A stretch of DNA of 42,806 nt, from positions 1 through 42,806 of the forward strand of contig JAGQZT010000040.1 in assembly GCA_020435335.1 (NCBI GenBank), in the 5' to 3' direction. Origin of the DNA: Flavobacteriales bacterium (lineage in GTDB: Bacteria; Bacteroidota; Bacteroidia; Flavobacteriales_E; Vicingaceae). Each line of letters begins with the position of its first letter. The first letter of the stretch is position 1. Made by a program: the position numbers and the translations under genes. Below, piece after piece: positions 14,938-23,865 of this stretch. The notes beneath the pieces are model-generated. The model ran no database searches and was not told the DNA's origin. It saw nothing but the letters and a program-made list of their open reading frames with translations.

Positions 14938-15774
14938 TCATGTTCCGAACACACTACTCGCAACGAACTGCTGTGTAGGGTTGGTAATGATTACCGGAAT
15001 CTCTGCATCGTTCGCGATAACCTCCTGTTCATCACTACCAAAGAAATCAGGCAGTAAAGCCCCTTCTTGCGTATTGACGATAGCGATCATATCCGCATTG
15101 ATACGGGCAGCGTATTTCACCAACTGTTTCTTGAAACCTCCGGTTTGTTCAGCAGTTTCAATGGTGTAACTGATATTCTTTTCCGTATAGTAGTTCTTGG
15201 CGAAAGTCAACTCGCGGTTCAGTTTGGTTTGTAGGAACTCATCGGACTCTTTAGCAGCAAACAAATGTACTTTACTGTTAAAATGAGAAGCAATTGTAGC
15301 TGCCACCTGTAATTTTTGTTTGGTCACATCCGAATAATCGATTGGCACAACGATATCATCGTAAGCATCCGTATCGCTCGGACCCTTCTCCTGAACAATC
15401 ACAAAAGGAACCTTGGAGTTGGAAATAACCTTGATGGCATAACTCCCCATGATCTTTTGCATTCCTTTAGCACCATGCGTTCCCATCACAATATAGCCGG
15501 CACCAATCTCAGTAGCAACGTCTCCGATATCTTCAAAGATGTTTCCAATTCTGATAATGGTATTCACCTTAACACCATATTTTTCCGAGCTCGCTTCAGC
15601 GATCCTATTAAGCCTTTCCTTATTGGCGTCAACTTCTTTCGCTTTTCCTACTACATGAAGTAAATAGACCTCTCCATCAAAGGAATTAGCGATTTTTGCT
15701 GCATGGCTAATAGCACAATCAGCTACTGATGTGTAATCGTGAGGTACTAATACTTTATAAGTTTCTTTATTCAT
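14938..15774 (-). CDS. Universal stress protein, two Usp domains
   Basis: A 278-residue protein made of two tandem UspA folds. The first (about residues 1-135) has VLVPHDYTSVADCAISHAAKIA and the ATP-binding GTHGAKGMQKIMGS motif (G-X2-G-X9-G-S), so it should bind ATP. The second (about 140-278) begins DDIVVPIDYSDVTKQKL but its loop (NTQEGALLPDFFGSDEQEV) has lost the glycine motif, so it probably does not bind nucleotide. Tandem Usp proteins with one dead site are common in Bacteroidota. It has its own promoter inside the end of accC. Confidence 0.9.
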   Translation of the reverse strand: MNKETYKVLVPHDYTSVADCAISHAAKIANSFDGEVYLLHVVGKAKEVDANKERLNRIAEASSEKYGVKVNTIIRIGNIFEDIGDVATEIGAGYIVMGTHGAKGMQKIMGSYAIKVISNSKVPFVIVQEKGPSDTDAYDDIVVPIDYSDVTKQKLQVAATIASHFNSKVHLFAAKESDEFLQTKLNRELTFAKNYYTEKNISYTIETAEQTGGFKKQLVKYAARINADMIAIVNTQEGALLPDFFGSDEQEVIANDAEIPVIITNPTQQFVASSVFGT

Positions 15775-15793
15775 AACTAAATTTTTAGTGAGC

Positions 15794-15824
15794 TAAAGTT
15801 ATTTTAATTTTCTTTTATTTCAAA
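15794..15824 (-). promoter_or_regulatory. Promoter of the universal stress gene
   Basis: On the minus strand TTTG (15824-15821), a 19-nt spacer and TAACTTTA (15801-15794, one mismatch). It overlaps the last codons of accC, so stress-protein transcription is independent of the fatty acid operon. Confidence 0.6.
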
Positions 15825-17147
15825 CGTTTCCATGAATTTTGTTGTGAAATCACCCGCCCTGAACTTCTCATTTTTAAGCAATTGCTGATGAAATGGGATG
15901 GTTGATTTGATCCCTTCGATGATGTACTCATCCAACGCGCGTTCCATCTTTTTTATTGCCTCTTCCCGGGTTTGAGCCACGGTAATCAGCTTGGAAATCA
16001 TAGAATCGTAATAGGGAGGAATCACGTAACTTGCATAAACATGCGTATCGATCCGGATGCCGTGTCCGCCCGGTTCGTGATAGGTTTCAATTTTACCAGG
16101 GCTTGGGCGGAAATCGTTAAACGGATCCTCTGCATTAATTCTGCATTGAATGGCATGCATGGTCGGTTCGTAATTCTTACCGCTGATCTTCTCGCCGGCA
16201 GCCAATTTGATCTGCTCTTTGATCAGGTCGTAGTTGATCACTTCTTCGGTAATGGTGTGCTCTACCTGAATCCGGGTATTCATCTCCATGAAATAGAAAT
16301 CACGGTTCTTATCCACCAAAAATTCAACTGTCCCTACACCTTCATATTTTACGGCTTCGGCTGCTTTGATCGCTGCTTCACCCATCTTCTTTCTCAATTC
16401 AGGGGTCATGAACGGGGAAGGTGTTTCCTCCACCAACTTCTGGTGTCTCCGTTGAATGGAGCAGTCTCTTTCAGACAAGTGGCAGGCTTTTCCCCGGTAA
16501 TCACCGGCGATCTGGATTTCGATATGACGAGGCTCTTCGATGAACTTCTCCATGTACATGCCGTCATTTCCGAAAGCAGCAGCCGCTTCTTTTTTAGCGG
16601 ATTCCCAGTGATGTTCCATCTCCTCTTCGTTCCATACCACCCGCATTCCTTTTCCTCCACCTCCGGCGGTTGCTTTGATCATAACCGGATACTTGATTGC
16701 TTTCGCCGTTTTCTTCGCCTCGGCAAGGGTGTCAATGATCCCGTCAGATCCCGGGATTACAGGAACCCCTGCTTTCTGCATGGTTGCCTTAGCCGAAGCT
16801 TTATCACCCATGGAATCAATCATTTCCGGAGAAGCTCCGATAAATTTGATGTTATTTTCCTGACAGATTTTGGAGAACTTGGCATTTTCCGACAAGAACC
16901 CGTACCCCGGATGAATAGCATCTGCATTGGTAATCTCAGCTGCTGCGATGATGTTAGGAATGTTCAAATACGATTCTGAACTTTTCGGAGGACCGATACA
17001 TACGGCCTCATCAGCAAAACGCACATGAAGGCTATCTTTATCTGCCGTAGAGTAAACAGCTACCGTGCTGATTCCCATCTCCTTACAGGTTCTGATAACC
17101 CTTAAAGCAATCTCTCCTCGGTTGGCAATTAGAATTTTCTTAAACAT
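15804..17147 (-). CDS. accC: Biotin carboxylase subunit of acetyl-CoA carboxylase
   Basis: A 447-residue ATP-grasp enzyme that carboxylates the biotin on BCCP with bicarbonate and ATP. The N-terminus [22 protein letters not shown], the [10 protein letters not shown] motif, the glycine-rich [12 protein letters not shown] loop and [27 protein letters not shown] are all canonical. The length is that of AccC alone, without a fused biotin domain. It is the last gene of fabH-accB-accC. Confidence 0.97.
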   Translation of the reverse strand: MFKKILIANRGEIALRVIRTCKEMGISTVAVYSTADKDSLHVRFADEAVCIGPPKSSESYLNIPNIIAAAEITNADAIHPGYGFLSENAKFSKICQENNIKFIGASPEMIDSMGDKASAKATMQKAGVPVIPGSDGIIDTLAEAKKTAKAIKYPVMIKATAGGGGKGMRVVWNEEEMEHHWESAKKEAAAAFGNDGMYMEKFIEEPRHIEIQIAGDYRGKACHLSERDCSIQRRHQKLVEETPSPFMTPELRKKMGEAAIKAAEAVKYEGVGTVEFLVDKNRDFYFMEMNTRIQVEHTITEEVINYDLIKEQIKLAAGEKISGKNYEPTMHAIQCRINAEDPFNDFRPSPGKIETYHEPGGHGIRIDTHVYASYVIPPYYDSMISKLITVAQTREEAIKKMERALDEYIIEGIKSTIPFHQQLLKNEKFRAGDFTTKFMETFEIKEN

Positions 17148-17194
17148 AAATCTTGAATGATAAATGAACTATTTTTCCTGCTTCAGGATATTAT

Positions 17195-17704
17195 TTACGC
17201 CGGATCAACCAGGAATAATGGTTGGTCGTATTCTACAGGATCTCCGTCATCAACCAGTACTTTCACAATTTTACCGGTCATTTCCGCTTCGATCTCATTG
17301 AACAGTTTCATGGCTTCGATCATACACACAATGGTGTCTTTGTTGACATCATCCCCTACGTTAACAAAAGCCGGTTTATCCGGAGACGGTTTGCGGTAGA
17401 ATGTTCCGATCATTGGTGATTTAATGGCTACATATTTAGCATCATCGCCGGCAGTATCAGCGGCAGGTGCGGCAGCAGGAGCTGATGCAGCAGGGGCCGG
17501 TGCAGGAGCGGAGGCTACAGGGGCAACCGGTTGTGCTACAGGAGCCTGAACCTGTACAACAGGCTGGGCATCTATCACTTGTTTTCCTCTTCGATTCGGT
17601 GGTGTTTTGATAGTGATCTTGAAATCTTTGTCTTCTATTTCTACTTCACTAACCCCAGATTTTGCTACAAACTTGATCAGTTCTTGAATTTCTGCTGGTT
17701 TCAT
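17195..17704 (-). CDS. accB: Biotin carboxyl carrier protein of acetyl-CoA carboxylase
   Basis: A 169-residue protein with an N-terminal helical domain (about 1-50), a proline/alanine-rich flexible linker (about 55-85) and the C-terminal biotinyl domain. The biotin attachment motif EAMKL puts the modified lysine at residue 133. It carries the carboxybiotin between AccC and the carboxyltransferase (accA and accD are not in this window). It lies 47 bases upstream of accC. Confidence 0.97.
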   Translation of the reverse strand: MKPAEIQELIKFVAKSGVSEVEIEDKDFKITIKTPPNRRGKQVIDAQPVVQVQAPVAQPVAPVASAPAPAPAASAPAAAPAADTAGDDAKYVAIKSPMIGTFYRKPSPDKPAFVNVGDDVNKDTIVCMIEAMKLFNEIEAEMTGKIVKVLVDDGDPVEYDQPLFLVDPA

Positions 17705-17744
17705 ATTTATCTCAATTTAAATTTTATGCAAAAGTAAGTATTAT

Positions 17745-18740
17745 TTAAGAATTGTAGGCCCATTTCACCCAGATCGCACCCCAGGTAAATCCACCTCCGA
17801 ATGCTGATAAAATGATGTTATCGCCCTTCTTCAATTGGTTTTCCCACTCCCATAAACACAACGGAATCGTACCTGAAGTGGTGTTCCCGTATCGATGGAT
17901 ATTCAACATCACTTTTTCATCCCCGACACCCATTCTTCGGGCCGTGGCATCAATGATCCTTTTATTGGCCTGATGAGGAACCAGCCAGGCTACATCATCG
18001 GCAGTCAGGTCGTTCTTCTCCATGATCTCTGCGGATACATCTGCCATGTTGGTTACGGCAAATTTAAATACCGCCTGGCCTTCCTGATGGATATGGTGTT
18101 CTTTATTCTTTACGGTTTCCAGAGTTGGAGGATAAGCAGACCCTCCTGCTTTTTGGTGCAGATATTGAAACCCGGAGCCATCGCTTCGCAGGATGGAATC
18201 CATGATCCCGTAGCCTTCCTCATTGGGTTCCAGCAATACGGCGCCGCATCCGTCTCCGAAAATGATGCAGGTTGCCCGGTCATCATAATCGACTATGGCC
18301 GACATCTTATCCACACCCACCACAACGACTTTTTTATGTGTTCCCGACTCAACATATTTGGAGCCGGTCACCAATCCGTATAGAAAGCCTGAACAAGCTG
18401 CGTTCAGGTCAAATCCAAAAGCATTTTTAGCTCCTATTTTATCGGTAATGATGTTGGCTGTAGCAGGGAAAATGTGATCGCCGGTAACGGTACAGCAGAT
18501 GAGCAAATCGATCTCTTCCGGAGAGATTCCTCTTTTCTCACACAGTCCTTTCACGGCTTCGGCGCCCATTACTGAGGCTCCCTGGCCTTCTCCTTTTAAT
18601 AATCTTCTTTCTTTGATTCCGGTACGGGAGGTAATCCATTCGTCGGTTGTATCAACTATCTTTTCCAGCTCCTGATTGGTTAACACATAATCCGGTACAT
18701 ATCCGTTAACCGCTGTAATTGCTGCTGTAGTTTTAATCAT
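17745..18740 (-). CDS. fabH: Beta-ketoacyl-ACP synthase III
   Basis: A 331-residue condensing enzyme that starts fatty acid chains from acetyl- or branched acyl-CoA and malonyl-ACP. The catalytic Cys lies in [12 protein letters not shown], the His in [11 protein letters not shown], the Asn in [13 protein letters not shown], and the tail has [19 protein letters not shown] 18740 ([13 protein letters not shown]) fits the family; the upstream ATG at 18764 lies at or before the predicted start of transcription. The usual neighbour plsX is absent between rpmF and this gene. Confidence 0.96.
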   Translation of the reverse strand: MIKTTAAITAVNGYVPDYVLTNQELEKIVDTTDEWITSRTGIKERRLLKGEGQGASVMGAEAVKGLCEKRGISPEEIDLLICCTVTGDHIFPATANIITDKIGAKNAFGFDLNAACSGFLYGLVTGSKYVESGTHKKVVVVGVDKMSAIVDYDDRATCIIFGDGCGAVLLEPNEEGYGIMDSILRSDGSGFQYLHQKAGGSAYPPTLETVKNKEHHIHQEGQAVFKFAVTNMADVSAEIMEKNDLTADDVAWLVPHQANKRIIDATARRMGVGDEKVMLNIHRYGNTTSGTIPLCLWEWENQLKKGDNIILSAFGGGFTWGAIWVKWAYNS

Positions 18741-18765
18741 ACGTTTTGTTTGGCAATTGAACAAA

Positions 18766-18773
18766 CGAAGGTA
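18766..18773 (-). promoter_or_regulatory. -7 box of fabH-accB-accC
   Basis: On the minus strand TACCTTCG (one mismatch to TAnnTTTG), 25 bases upstream of ATG 18740, after a terminator that separates it from rpmF. Confidence 0.5.
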
Positions 18774-18802
18774 TTAAATATATTGAACTATAAGTATAGA
18801 AA

Positions 18803-18844
18803 ACAAAAAAACTTACCGACTACATGAAGTAACCCGGTAAGTTT
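18803..18844 (-). terminator. Terminator between rpmF and fabH
   Basis: Read on the minus strand: AAACTTACCG, a 16-base loop, CGGTAAGTTT, then a T run. It should cut most DUF177-rpmF transcripts before fabH, which has its own -7 box downstream. Confidence 0.8.
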
Positions 18845-18855
18845 CAATATTGTAG

Positions 18856-18869
18856 AAGGCGAACGCCTT
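18856..18869 (-). repeat. Perfect 14-bp dyad after rpmF
   Basis: AAGGCG-AA/TT-CGCCTT directly after the rpmF stop, about 12 bases before the terminator stem. It may stabilise the 3' end of the message; no T tract follows. Confidence 0.5.
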
Positions 18870-18870
18870 A

Positions 18871-19056
18871 TTATAAAGCTACTTCTTTCTCGATAGCCTG
18901 TTTGCCACGGTAGTATCCGCACTCACCACAAACTCTGTGGTATAAGATCGGAGCACCACAGTTGGAACAGCTTGAAATGGTAGGAGCAGTCGCTTTGTAA
19001 TGCGTTCTTCTTTTATCTCTTCTCTGCTTCGAAGTCTTTCTTTTAGGATGTGCCAT
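18871..19056 (-). CDS. rpmF: 50S ribosomal protein L32 (bL32)
   Basis: A 61-residue protein starting MAHPKRKTSKQRRDKRRTHY. Two CxxC pairs (CSNC and CGEC, about residues 30-33 and 44-47) show the zinc-binding form of L32 rather than the Cys-free paralogue. It lies six bases downstream of the DUF177 gene, the near-universal pair. Confidence 0.96.
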   Translation of the reverse strand: MAHPKRKTSKQRRDKRRTHYKATAPTISSCSNCGAPILYHRVCGECGYYRGKQAIEKEVAL

Positions 19057-19062
19057 GTTACT

Positions 19063-19575
19063 CTATTTTTCTAAATTAATATCTTTTAATGAAGCCCACC
19101 GGGGATCTTCATGTTGTTCTTCTTTTTGTTCCACTTTGCTCAATGCATCTATCACGTTCTGATTACACTTGCCTTTTTCATGCACCCGTTTCTGAGGCAC
19201 GTGCAGCATAATGAACTCATAGATGTTTGCCGCTACATTGATTTCGTGTTCACTATCAGGCAGGATCAGGATATCATCCGTATCCGTATAATTATCCGAT
19301 CCGAATTTTACGATCAGCTTCTCGGCTCCGGAAAGTGGCATTTCCACGTCATCCAGGCACCGGTCGCAAGGTACCGTAAAACTGCCGGTGAAACTGAATT
19401 CAAGCAGCAACATCGTTGATCGTTTTTCCAGTTCCAGATCCACTTTAAAAGCGGAGCTGTTAAACTCAAAACAATCAAACGTTTCAAAGAACTTATTATC
19501 CACTTCGAACTCAAAATGATGAGTTCCCTGTTTCAGCCCTTCAAAGGCTATTATATATTCACCTAAAGGCTTCAA
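19063..19575 (-). CDS. DUF177/YceD-like protein (ribosome-biogenesis associated)
   Basis: A 170-residue soluble protein with the family's central CDRCLDDVEMPLSG segment (CxxC at about residues 105-108), FGSDNYTDTDDILIL, and a later conserved Cys in KGKCNQNV. The family (E. coli YceD, plant DUF177) is linked to 23S rRNA accumulation and is nearly always upstream of rpmF, as here. It has the strongest promoter seen in the window. Confidence 0.9.
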   Translation of the reverse strand: MKPLGEYIIAFEGLKQGTHHFEFEVDNKFFETFDCFEFNSSAFKVDLELEKRSTMLLLEFSFTGSFTVPCDRCLDDVEMPLSGAEKLIVKFGSDNYTDTDDILILPDSEHEINVAANIYEFIMLHVPQKRVHEKGKCNQNVIDALSKVEQKEEQHEDPRWASLKDINLEK

Positions 19576-19600
19576 TATCTACTTTTTAAGTGAAGGGTGG

Positions 19601-19630
19601 CAAAGGTATGAATTTATTTGATTCTGCAAA
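19601..19630 (-). promoter_or_regulatory. Promoter of DUF177-rpmF
   Basis: On the minus strand TTTG (19630-19627), an 18-nt spacer and TACCTTTG (19608-19601), an exact match to both boxes. Start of transcription about 19595, 20 bases before the ATG at 19575. Confidence 0.78.
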
Positions 19631-19739
19631 ACCCTTTTTGCGTGCAAATTGTTTTTAATACTTCCCTGTTTATAAATTGGCTCTATCCCTTGATTCTACT
19701 GCAATATTAAAAGATATTATTGTACAAAAAACAATATCC

Positions 19740-20738
19740 ATGGTTTTAAAACATCATTTTCTCCTGTATGTTCTCGTAGTTTTTACCCTTTTTTCGTGCG
19801 TTCCCGCCAAGAAATACGAAGAACTAAAAGCCAAACAGCAGGCCTGCAACGAAGAACTGGCTGCATTAAAAGCCCGCAGCCAGGAGTTAGAAGAGAAAAA
19901 TCAGGGATTTACCGCCTCGGAAGAACAGTTGAAAAAGCAAATCACGCAATTGCAAAATGACGCGGAAGCTCAGCGAATGGCCATGGAACAAACTTCGGCA
20001 GACTATGAAGCCATGAAAAAGAAGCATCAACTGCTGATGGATGAGATCAAAAACGACAAAGACAAATCGGCAACAGCCAAATTGATGAAACAACTCCAAA
20101 AGGCCCAGGAAGATCTTCAAAATCAAGAAGATGCCCTTCGTGCCCTGGAAAGTTCACTGCTCAAAAAAGAAGAAACCCTGAAAAAACTTCAGGCCGACCT
20201 GGAAGCCCGCGAGAAACGGGTAAAAGAACTGGAAGCTCTCATCAACGCCAAAGACGAAAAACTGGCTGCCATCAAGAAAAAACTGAAAGAAGCCCTGCTT
20301 GGCTTTGAGAATAACGGCCTCACCATCGAACAAAAAAACGGCAAGGTTTACGTTTCCCTGGATGAAAGTCTCTTATTTGCTTCCGGAAGCTACACCGTGG
20401 GCGAACGCGGAACAGATGCCTTGAAAAAACTGGCCAAAGTGCTGGAATCGACTACCGACATCAACGTAGTTGTTGAAGGACATACCGACAACGTGCCGCT
20501 GAAAAGCAAGGGTGACATCGAAGACAACTGGGATCTGAGCGTAAAACGGTCAACTTCCGTCGTGAAGATTATCACCAAAAACAGTAAAACGGATCCTAAA
20601 CGACTGACTGCCGCGGGAAGAAGTGAATACTTACCGATAGACACCAGTAACAGCGTGGAAGGCCGTCAGAAAAACCGCCGAATCGAAGTGATCCTAACCC
20701 CTAAACTGGACGAGCTTTACGAATTGCTGGGCGAGTAA
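19740..20738 (+). CDS. OmpA-family lipoprotein with long coiled coil
   Basis: A 332-residue protein. ATG 19740 gives a lipoprotein signal (MVLKHHFLLYVLVVFTLFSC, with Cys20 as the lipidated residue). Residues about 25-185 form a continuous coiled coil rich in K, E and A. Residues about 215-325 are an OmpA C-terminal domain with VVVEGHTDNVPL, NWDLSVKRSTSVV and GRQKNRRIEVIL, the peptidoglycan-binding residues. It should be held in the outer membrane and bridge to peptidoglycan at a distance set by the coil. Overlaps the next gene (TAATG). Confidence 0.9.
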   Translation: MVLKHHFLLYVLVVFTLFSCVPAKKYEELKAKQQACNEELAALKARSQELEEKNQGFTASEEQLKKQITQLQNDAEAQRMAMEQTSADYEAMKKKHQLLMDEIKNDKDKSATAKLMKQLQKAQEDLQNQEDALRALESSLLKKEETLKKLQADLEAREKRVKELEALINAKDEKLAAIKKKLKEALLGFENNGLTIEQKNGKVYVSLDESLLFASGSYTVGERGTDALKKLAKVLESTTDINVVVEGHTDNVPLKSKGDIEDNWDLSVKRSTSVVKIITKNSKTDPKRLTAAGRSEYLPIDTSNSVEGRQKNRRIEVILTPKLDELYELLGE

Positions 20739-21397
20739 TGCCTGCCATTTACTTCATATCCGGATTGGGTGCCGATAGCCGGGCATTTACCCTCATCCGG
20801 GAATTTGAGGGTTACCGGAATGTTTTCCTGGAGTGGATTGCCCCTCAAAAAAATGAGCCGCTTGCTGCTTATGCCAACCGTATGTTTGCTGACTACGAGC
20901 TTACCGAACAGGATGTGTTGGTCGGGCTTTCTTTCGGCGGACTCGTCGCGCTGGAGATCAGCAAAACTAACCCGATTAAAAAAGTAATCCTGCTTTCCAG
21001 CTTTCGGGACAAAAAAGACCTGAAAGGCAGCATGCAGTTCTTATTGAATCTTAGACTTTACAACCTGTTGCCCAACTTTAAAATGAGGTGGTTCGACAAG
21101 ATCGCCGTAGGCTTCTTCGGCGTAAAAACCCGGGAGGCGAGGGACGGTTTGCTCGATATGTTTCAACATACCGATCCGAAGCTTGTTAAATGGTCATTAA
21201 GGCAAATCCGGTTAAGCCATTATTCCGACCTGTGTGGTGTGAAGCTCTTCAACATCCTAGGCACCAAAGATCAACTGGTAGCTTACTGGAAACTCCCCGA
21301 CCACAACTTCTTCATCGAAGGGGCAGGACATTTGATGGTTTATGAGCAAGCTGACGAAGTGAATCAACATCTTGCAAAAATTCTACAGCACCCTTGA
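20738..21397 (+). CDS. Alpha/beta hydrolase
   Basis: A 219-residue cytoplasmic hydrolase. The nucleophile elbow GLSFGG puts Ser65 at the active site; an Asp is probably in LGTKDQL and the His in GAGHLMVYEQ near the C-terminus. An oxyanion-loop stretch FISGLGADSRAF follows strand 1. The substrate is unknown. The ATG at 20738 shares one base with the stop of the OmpA gene, and its stop overlaps the next start, so three genes are translated as a chain. Confidence 0.85.
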   Translation: MPAIYFISGLGADSRAFTLIREFEGYRNVFLEWIAPQKNEPLAAYANRMFADYELTEQDVLVGLSFGGLVALEISKTNPIKKVILLSSFRDKKDLKGSMQFLLNLRLYNLLPNFKMRWFDKIAVGFFGVKTREARDGLLDMFQHTDPKLVKWSLRQIRLSHYSDLCGVKLFNILGTKDQLVAYWKLPDHNFFIEGAGHLMVYEQADEVNQHLAKILQHP

Positions 21398-22293
21398 GAA
21401 AACCCTTCCTACTCATAACATGCTGGTTTCTTTGGTTGTCCGGATTCGGGCAAGACGGTCAGATCGTATCAAAAACTCCGATCTCATTAAACGAAATTTC
21501 CTTCTGGGAAAGCCTGAACGAACAAGATACCTTAACGGGCAATTATGCCCATTTAACCCGGCTTAATTTTTATCAGATAAATTATTTGAGCGATCAGGAT
21601 ACCATTACCGGATATCTTATCGAACCTAAAGGCGCTGGCAAGCATCCTGTCGTAATTTTCAACCGGGGTGGAAACCGAACCTTTGCCCAGTTAACCATTG
21701 AATCCCTGATTTCATTTACAGCTCTGCTGGCCGATCAGGGCTATGTGATTATCGGAAGTAATTATCGTAAAAAGGATGAATTCGGCGGCAAGGAGATCAA
21801 GGATGTGTTGAACCTGTTTCCGGTAATCGGGCAACTGGAAAACACCGACACCAGCAGGATGGGCATGTTGGGTTGGTCGAGAGGAGGGTTAATGACCTAT
21901 TTGACCCTGAAACATACCGACCGGATTAAGACCGCCATAGTCGGCAACGGCCCTTCCAACATGTTTCAGGTGATCGCCGAACGCCCTGAAATCGAGAGCC
22001 GGGTATTGATGGAGTGCGTACCCGGTTATCAGGAAAACAAAACCGAAGAGCTGACCAGACGATCCCCGGACATGTGGGCAAATAAACTCAGCAAGAACAC
22101 GAGTCTGCTAATTCTTTACGGAAGCCAAGACAAGCGGGTAAACCCTAATCAGGCTAAGCAAATACATAGCACTTTAACTAAAATCGGGTATCAAAGCGAA
22201 CTGAAAGGGTTTGAAACGGATCATTTTTTCTCCGATCACCGGGATGAATTAAATCAGGTGATGATTGATTGGTTTAATGAGCATTTAAAATAA
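21394..22293 (+). CDS. Exported alpha/beta hydrolase, prolyl-oligopeptidase/dienelactone-hydrolase-like
   Basis: A 299-residue protein starting with TTG at 21394, which overlaps the stop of the previous gene (TTGA). The start gives a signal peptide (MRKPFLLITCWFLWLSGFGQ). The catalytic Ser162 is in LGWSRGG; the Asp is in LYGSQDKRVNP and the His in FETDHFFSDH. The order and the 'YLIEPKGAGKHPVVIFNRGGN' lead resemble the S9/dienelactone-hydrolase group. It should act in the periplasm or beyond; no sorting domain is seen. It overlaps convergent truB by nine bases. Confidence 0.82.
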   Translation: MRKPFLLITCWFLWLSGFGQDGQIVSKTPISLNEISFWESLNEQDTLTGNYAHLTRLNFYQINYLSDQDTITGYLIEPKGAGKHPVVIFNRGGNRTFAQLTIESLISFTALLADQGYVIIGSNYRKKDEFGGKEIKDVLNLFPVIGQLENTDTSRMGMLGWSRGGLMTYLTLKHTDRIKTAIVGNGPSNMFQVIAERPEIESRVLMECVPGYQENKTEELTRRSPDMWANKLSKNTSLLILYGSQDKRVNPNQAKQIHSTLTKIGYQSELKGFETDHFFSDHRDELNQVMIDWFNEHLK

Positions 22294-23037
22294 TTGATCT
22301 GCCTGTTCCGGGCTTAATGCATTTTCAACACTATAGTCACCAATCCGGGTTCTTCGCAGCTCTGACAAGTGTCCGCCCGAATTCAGGCGTTCACCAAAAT
22401 CACGGGCAATGGCCCGGATGTAAGTACCTTTACTGCAAACGATACGGAATTTAACGTGTAACCCTTTTGCATACGGTGTGGCCTGATTGATCTTTGACCC
22501 TTCGACCATTGGAATTTCGGGCAAATCACAAACCCCAACTTCAAAGGCTTTGATGGTGATGCGATTCGATTTGATCACAACCTCATGACCCTTTCTGGCC
22601 AGTTCATACGCCCGTTTCCCATCCACTTTTTTGGCCGAATGGATCGGTGCCGTTTGATCCTGTTCGCCTATAAATGATGCCGCTGTTTCCCGAAGCATCT
22701 CTTCGGTAATGTGGTCGACCGGAAACTCCTGATCCACCTCCTTTTCCAGGTCGAACGAAGGGGTGGTGGCACCTAGGGTGATCACTCCTGTATATTCTTT
22801 TTCGGCAGCCTGAATCTCGTTGATCTTCTTGGTAAATTTTCCGGTGCAAACGATCAGTAAGCCGGTTGCCAGCGGATCGAGGGTTCCGGCATGGCCGATC
22901 TTGAATTTCTTCAACCCTTCCTGATTACGAATGAACCATTTCAATTTATTCACCACCTCGAATGACGTCCAGGTGAGTGGCTTGTCGATCAGGATAACCT
23001 GGCCTGTAAGGAATTTATTTAATGGTTGGTCTAACAT
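22285..23037 (-). CDS. truB: tRNA pseudouridine(55) synthase
   Basis: A 250-residue enzyme that makes pseudouridine 55 in the T loop of tRNAs. The catalytic Asp54 is in GHAGTLDPLATGLL; KEYTGVITLGATTPSFDLE and SKGTYIRAIARDFG are also canonical. ATG 23037 (MLDQPLNKFLTGQVILIDKP) is preferred over ATG 23070, since relatives start close to the first strand. It overlaps the stop of the upstream lipoprotein gene by seven bases. Confidence 0.95.
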   Translation of the reverse strand: MLDQPLNKFLTGQVILIDKPLTWTSFEVVNKLKWFIRNQEGLKKFKIGHAGTLDPLATGLLIVCTGKFTKKINEIQAAEKEYTGVITLGATTPSFDLEKEVDQEFPVDHITEEMLRETAASFIGEQDQTAPIHSAKKVDGKRAYELARKGHEVVIKSNRITIKAFEVGVCDLPEIPMVEGSKINQATPYAKGLHVKFRIVCSKGTYIRAIARDFGERLNSGGHLSELRRTRIGDYSVENALSPEQADQLF

Positions 23038-23864
23038 CCTGGAGGCTGATAAAATCCGGTGATCTTCCATCCGGAATGGGTTTTTTCAAAGATCACTAAC
23101 GTATATTCAAATCCGGTTAAGACATCCTCATCAATGATATAGCCCGAATCGTAGGGTAACCAGTTGCCCTCACCCGCTTCATCCCTTTCCTCCATACCGG
23201 GTTCATTATGGTATGAAATCACCTGAAAAGGCAAGGTTGCAGCCGCCGGTGCCAGTTTCGACATGGAAGACCGGATTTCAACTCCTTGTTTAAGTGGAAT
23301 GATCGCACCGTATTCAAAATAATTCTTCAGGTCGGCATACTTCACAAAGTGGAAATTACAATAGGCTCCTTCAATCGGTTGGTATTCAGAAAAAACCGCA
23401 TTATCACTGTATGGCCCTACTCCATAACGCACAAGTAGCTCATACAGGCGTTCACAGATCTCGGTAGTTGCTGAACCGGTAAAGACTCCGTGCAACATCC
23501 CCTTTTTAGTACAACGGGCGCAGCCGTCACAGGAAGGTTCGATGGCATATTGACCGTAAGCACATTCATACTGACTGAAACGCAAGGTGTCATGGATGGC
23601 CGCCAGAACGGCTGCCGTATCTTTTACCCGGCAACTTTCTACCAGCAACCGGTAAAATTGTTCGAACCCATCGTTTTCGAATTTGAAGTTAAAAAAAGGC
23701 AAAGTGGTTATTTCTTCCTTTATTTCAGTTACCTGACTCGGTTGGGGTGTATCAGCCGACTCCTTTTGTTCCAATTCAACAGGTAACTCATCGGTCTGTT
23801 CCGCAGGATTTGAAGAACAGGAAACCAGAAGGGCGACGATCAGGAAAAGGAAAAGGTGTTTCAT
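23031..23864 (-). CDS. Uncharacterised lipoprotein with four-Cys cluster
   Basis: A 277-residue protein with a lipoprotein signal (MKHLFLFLIVALLVSC, Cys16) followed by a Pro/Glu/Ser-rich linker to about residue 55. The globular part starts at about 56 and contains C101, C112, C115 and C118 (ECAYGQYAIEPSCDGCARC), plus Cys138. The spacing CX10CX2CX2C could bind a metal or form disulfides. The C-terminus (FEKTHSGWKITGFYQPPGC) resembles the end of NTF2-like or DUF domains that close with a 'WKI' strand. I do not recognise the family. It overlaps truB downstream and lies one base after the DUF5686 gene. Confidence 0.75.
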   Translation of the reverse strand: MKHLFLFLIVALLVSCSSNPAEQTDELPVELEQKESADTPQPSQVTEIKEEITTLPFFNFKFENDGFEQFYRLLVESCRVKDTAAVLAAIHDTLRFSQYECAYGQYAIEPSCDGCARCTKKGMLHGVFTGSATTEICERLYELLVRYGVGPYSDNAVFSEYQPIEGAYCNFHFVKYADLKNYFEYGAIIPLKQGVEIRSSMSKLAPAAATLPFQVISYHNEPGMEERDEAGEGNWLPYDSGYIIDEDVLTGFEYTLVIFEKTHSGWKITGFYQPPGC

Positions 23865-23865
23865 G

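Noticed and set aside
15972..16979. A 335-codon plus-strand open frame opposite accC
   Set aside because: accC is beyond doubt on the other strand; the composition of this frame is that of an antisense shadow, with no recognisable motif.
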